Shown in pieces: positions 13,558-14,117 of a stretch of DNA of 14,117 nt. The position numbers and the translations under genes were made by a program. Within the stretch, counting starts at the first letter, position 1. Every line of letters starts with the position of its first letter. The stretch comes from UBA9676 sp036522155. Lineage in GTDB: Bacteria; Actinomycetota; Actinomycetes; Streptosporangiales; Streptosporangiaceae. The stretch lies in the NCBI GenBank assembly GCA_036522155.1, contig DATDGI010000456.1, positions 1 to 14,117 on the forward strand. Direction: 5' to 3'. A model generated the notes under the pieces. The model saw only the letters and a program-made list of their open reading frames with translations. It did no database searches and was not told the origin of the DNA.

Positions 13558-13596
13558 TCGCGGCGCGGGCGGCGGCTAATGGCTGATCAGGGCCCG
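13548..13596. terminator. 12-bp perfect inverted repeat joining two convergent gene ends
   Basis: CGGGCCCTGATC (13548-13559) and GATCAGGGCCCG (13585-13596) are perfectly complementary around a 25-base loop. The left arm contains the oxidase stop codon (13555-13557). The right arm codes the last residues of the small membrane protein, whose stop (13576-13578) lies in the loop. A bidirectional terminator is the likely role, though no T-run follows. Confidence 0.6.
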
Positions 13597-13791
13597 CAGT
13601 ACCAGCAGGGTGAGCACGATCAGGGCGATCGACCACAGGCCACTGCGGTTCCGCGCCGCCCGGAAGTTCGGGATTCTCTGCTTGTGCACCTTCAGGTCGG
13701 CATTGGCGCCGCGGGCGGTGCGGGCGTGCCAGCCGGCGATGGTCCCGACGGTCCCGACAATGATCACGAGCAAGATTGCCGTTGACCCCAT
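13576..13791 (-). CDS. Small two-helix membrane protein of unknown function
   Basis: A 71-residue protein with an N-terminal membrane helix (about 4-20, AILLVIIVGTVGTIAGW), a basic central loop (HARTARGAN through RIPNFRAARNRS, with many arginines and lysines) and a second helix (about 53-68, WSIALIVLTLLVLRALI). The positive-inside rule puts the loop in the cytoplasm and both ends outside. The ATG at 13791 is preceded by GGGAGGG at a normal distance; the open frame extends upstream to 14109, but that part is low-complexity arginine/proline sequence running across the neighbouring dienelactone-hydrolase start. I do not recognise the family. It converges on the BBE oxidase gene with a long inverted repeat between them. 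Confidence 0.7.
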   Translation of the reverse strand: MGSTAILLVIIVGTVGTIAGWHARTARGANADLKVHKQRIPNFRAARNRSGLWSIALIVLTLLVLRALISH

Positions 13792-13807
13792 GACCGTTTC
13801 CCTCCCT

Positions 13808-13819
13808 GGGCAATTGCCC
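13808..13819. promoter_or_regulatory. Perfect 12-bp palindrome upstream of the small membrane protein gene
   Basis: GGGCAATTGCCC lies 17 bases before the start codon, immediately upstream of the GGGAGGG ribosome site. Symmetry and place fit an operator or a small RNA stem that could occlude the ribosome site. The role is inferred. Confidence 0.35.
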
Positions 13820-13851
13820 CGTTGATCATCCCGCAACCGCACGCTGTCTTC

Positions 13852-13867
13852 TACCGCTTTTACGGTA
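13852..13867. promoter_or_regulatory. TACCG/CGGTA inverted repeat in an AT-richer patch
   Basis: TACCG (13852-13856) and CGGTA (13863-13867) flank CTTTTA, within the spacer between the divergent small-membrane-protein and dienelactone-hydrolase-like genes. It could be a regulator site. No promoter is confidently placed around it. Confidence 0.25.
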
Positions 13868-13888
13868 AATAGGCACGCGGCCCTTTCT

Positions 13889-13908
13889 GGCCGGCCTGCA
13901 GGCCGGCC
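13889..13908. repeat. Perfect 20-bp palindrome in a divergent intergenic region
   Basis: Arms GGCCGGCC flank a self-complementary TGCA, giving a fully symmetric 20-base sequence about 80 bases upstream of the dienelactone-hydrolase-like start. GC-rich sequence makes GGCC-type palindromes common, but full symmetry over 20 bases is notable. Operator or cruciform/RNA hairpin are both possible. Confidence 0.4.
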
Positions 13909-13986
13909 CGGCCGTCCCGCGGCGCGCCCGGCTGGCACTATGGGCACGGTTAACTTGCGCGGCGACCGGAGCCGGAAAGGATCAAC

Positions 13987-14117
13987 ATGCAGGACGCGAT
14001 GATGGCGGAGACCATCAGCATCGCCGGGCATGGCGGCGACCAGATCGAGGCCTACCTGGCCCGCCCGCTCGGGGCCGGCCCCTTCGGTGGCGTGGTCGTC
14101 ATCCATCACATGCCGGG
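13987..14117 (+). CDS. Dienelactone hydrolase family protein, N-terminal fragment (3' end outside window)
   Basis: Only 43 codons are present. After MQDAMMAET they read SIAGHGGDQIEAYLARPLG and then GGVVVIHHMPG. The strand-then-IHHMPG pattern (the oxyanion-hole turn after the first core strand, often VxxHExxG in relatives) and the 'AYLARP' segment are typical of dienelactone-hydrolase-like alpha/beta hydrolases. GGAAAGG lies six bases before the ATG at 13987; internal ATGs at 13999 and 14002 are weaker choices. The catalytic Cys-Asp-His would lie beyond the edge. Classical members hydrolyse dienelactone in chlorocatechol breakdown, but the family is broad and the role here is open. Confidence 0.7.
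   Translation, partial: MQDAMMAETISIAGHGGDQIEAYLARPLGAGPFGGVVVIHHMP

Noticed and set aside
13931..13946. TGGCAC-N5-GCAC resembling a sigma-54 -24/-12 promoter
   Set aside because: The -12 lacks TTGC, and sigma-54 is generally absent from actinobacteria.
13792..14109. N-terminal extension of the small membrane protein to 177 residues
   Set aside because: The extension is disordered Arg/Pro-rich sequence across the neighbouring gene's start; a strong ribosome site supports the start at 13791.
1..14117. CRISPR array, tRNA, rRNA, insertion sequence or phage module
   Set aside because: No spaced direct repeats, cloverleaf-like sequences, transposase motifs or terminal inverted repeats with target duplications were seen.

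Overview
The window is GC-rich DNA (only a few intergenic islands are AT-rich) from what looks like an actinobacterium. The reasons are strong G/C third-position bias, a luciferase-like oxidoreductase of the type that often uses F420, GTG/ATG starts with GGAGG-type ribosome sites, one apparently leaderless gene, and a PaaX-family regulator. I see no rRNA, tRNA, CRISPR array, insertion sequence or phage gene. Both ends cut through genes: a LuxR-type regulator on the left and a dienelactone-hydrolase-like gene on the right.

The core (about 0.7-9.3 kb) is an aerobic benzoate degradation cluster of the CoA-epoxide ('box') type. A minus-strand operon encodes a benzoate-CoA ligase, a D-amino-acid-oxidase-family flavoenzyme (ATGA overlap) and a luciferase-like oxidoreductase (short gap). 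Divergent to it is a PaaX-family repressor gene with a leaderless promoter. Facing that gene is a second minus-strand operon, boxC-boxB, encoding the 2,3-epoxybenzoyl-CoA ring-cleaving dihydrolase and the diiron benzoyl-CoA 2,3-epoxidase. All six iron ligands of BoxB and three BoxC active-site residues match those I recall from the characterised enzymes. Upstream lies an amidohydrolase-2 family gene. The ligase makes benzoyl-CoA, BoxB epoxidises it, and BoxC opens the ring to 3,4-dehydroadipyl-CoA semialdehyde and formate. The BoxB reductase (BoxA), the semialdehyde dehydrogenase (BoxD) and the BoxR-type regulator are not in the window.

The strongest new signal is regulatory. The ligase/paaX intergenic region (4267-4309) and the boxC promoter (8347-8389) share a gapless 43-bp element, 29 of 43 positions identical, with the same -35 (TTGACG), an 18-nt spacer, a GAG(G/A)AT -10 and outer TCTACA/TGTAG-type arms about three helical turns apart. 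This suggests one regulon under a PaaX-type repressor that may sense benzoyl-CoA instead of phenylacetyl-CoA.

The right part (9.37-13.56 kb) is a second module: a 14-helix DHA2-type efflux pump, a MarR-family regulator upstream of it, and a divergent Tat-exported, probably lipid-anchored, berberine-bridge-type FAD oxidase. The marR/oxidase intergenic region holds three evenly spaced TTGA-N5-TCAA palindromes. Beyond it are a 71-residue two-helix membrane protein and the start of a dienelactone hydrolase-like gene. Several convergent gene ends carry long perfect inverted repeats that overlap the stop codons. No stretch longer than 300 bases lacks a gene; the largest gaps are about 212 bases (11702-11913) and 195 bases (13792-13986).
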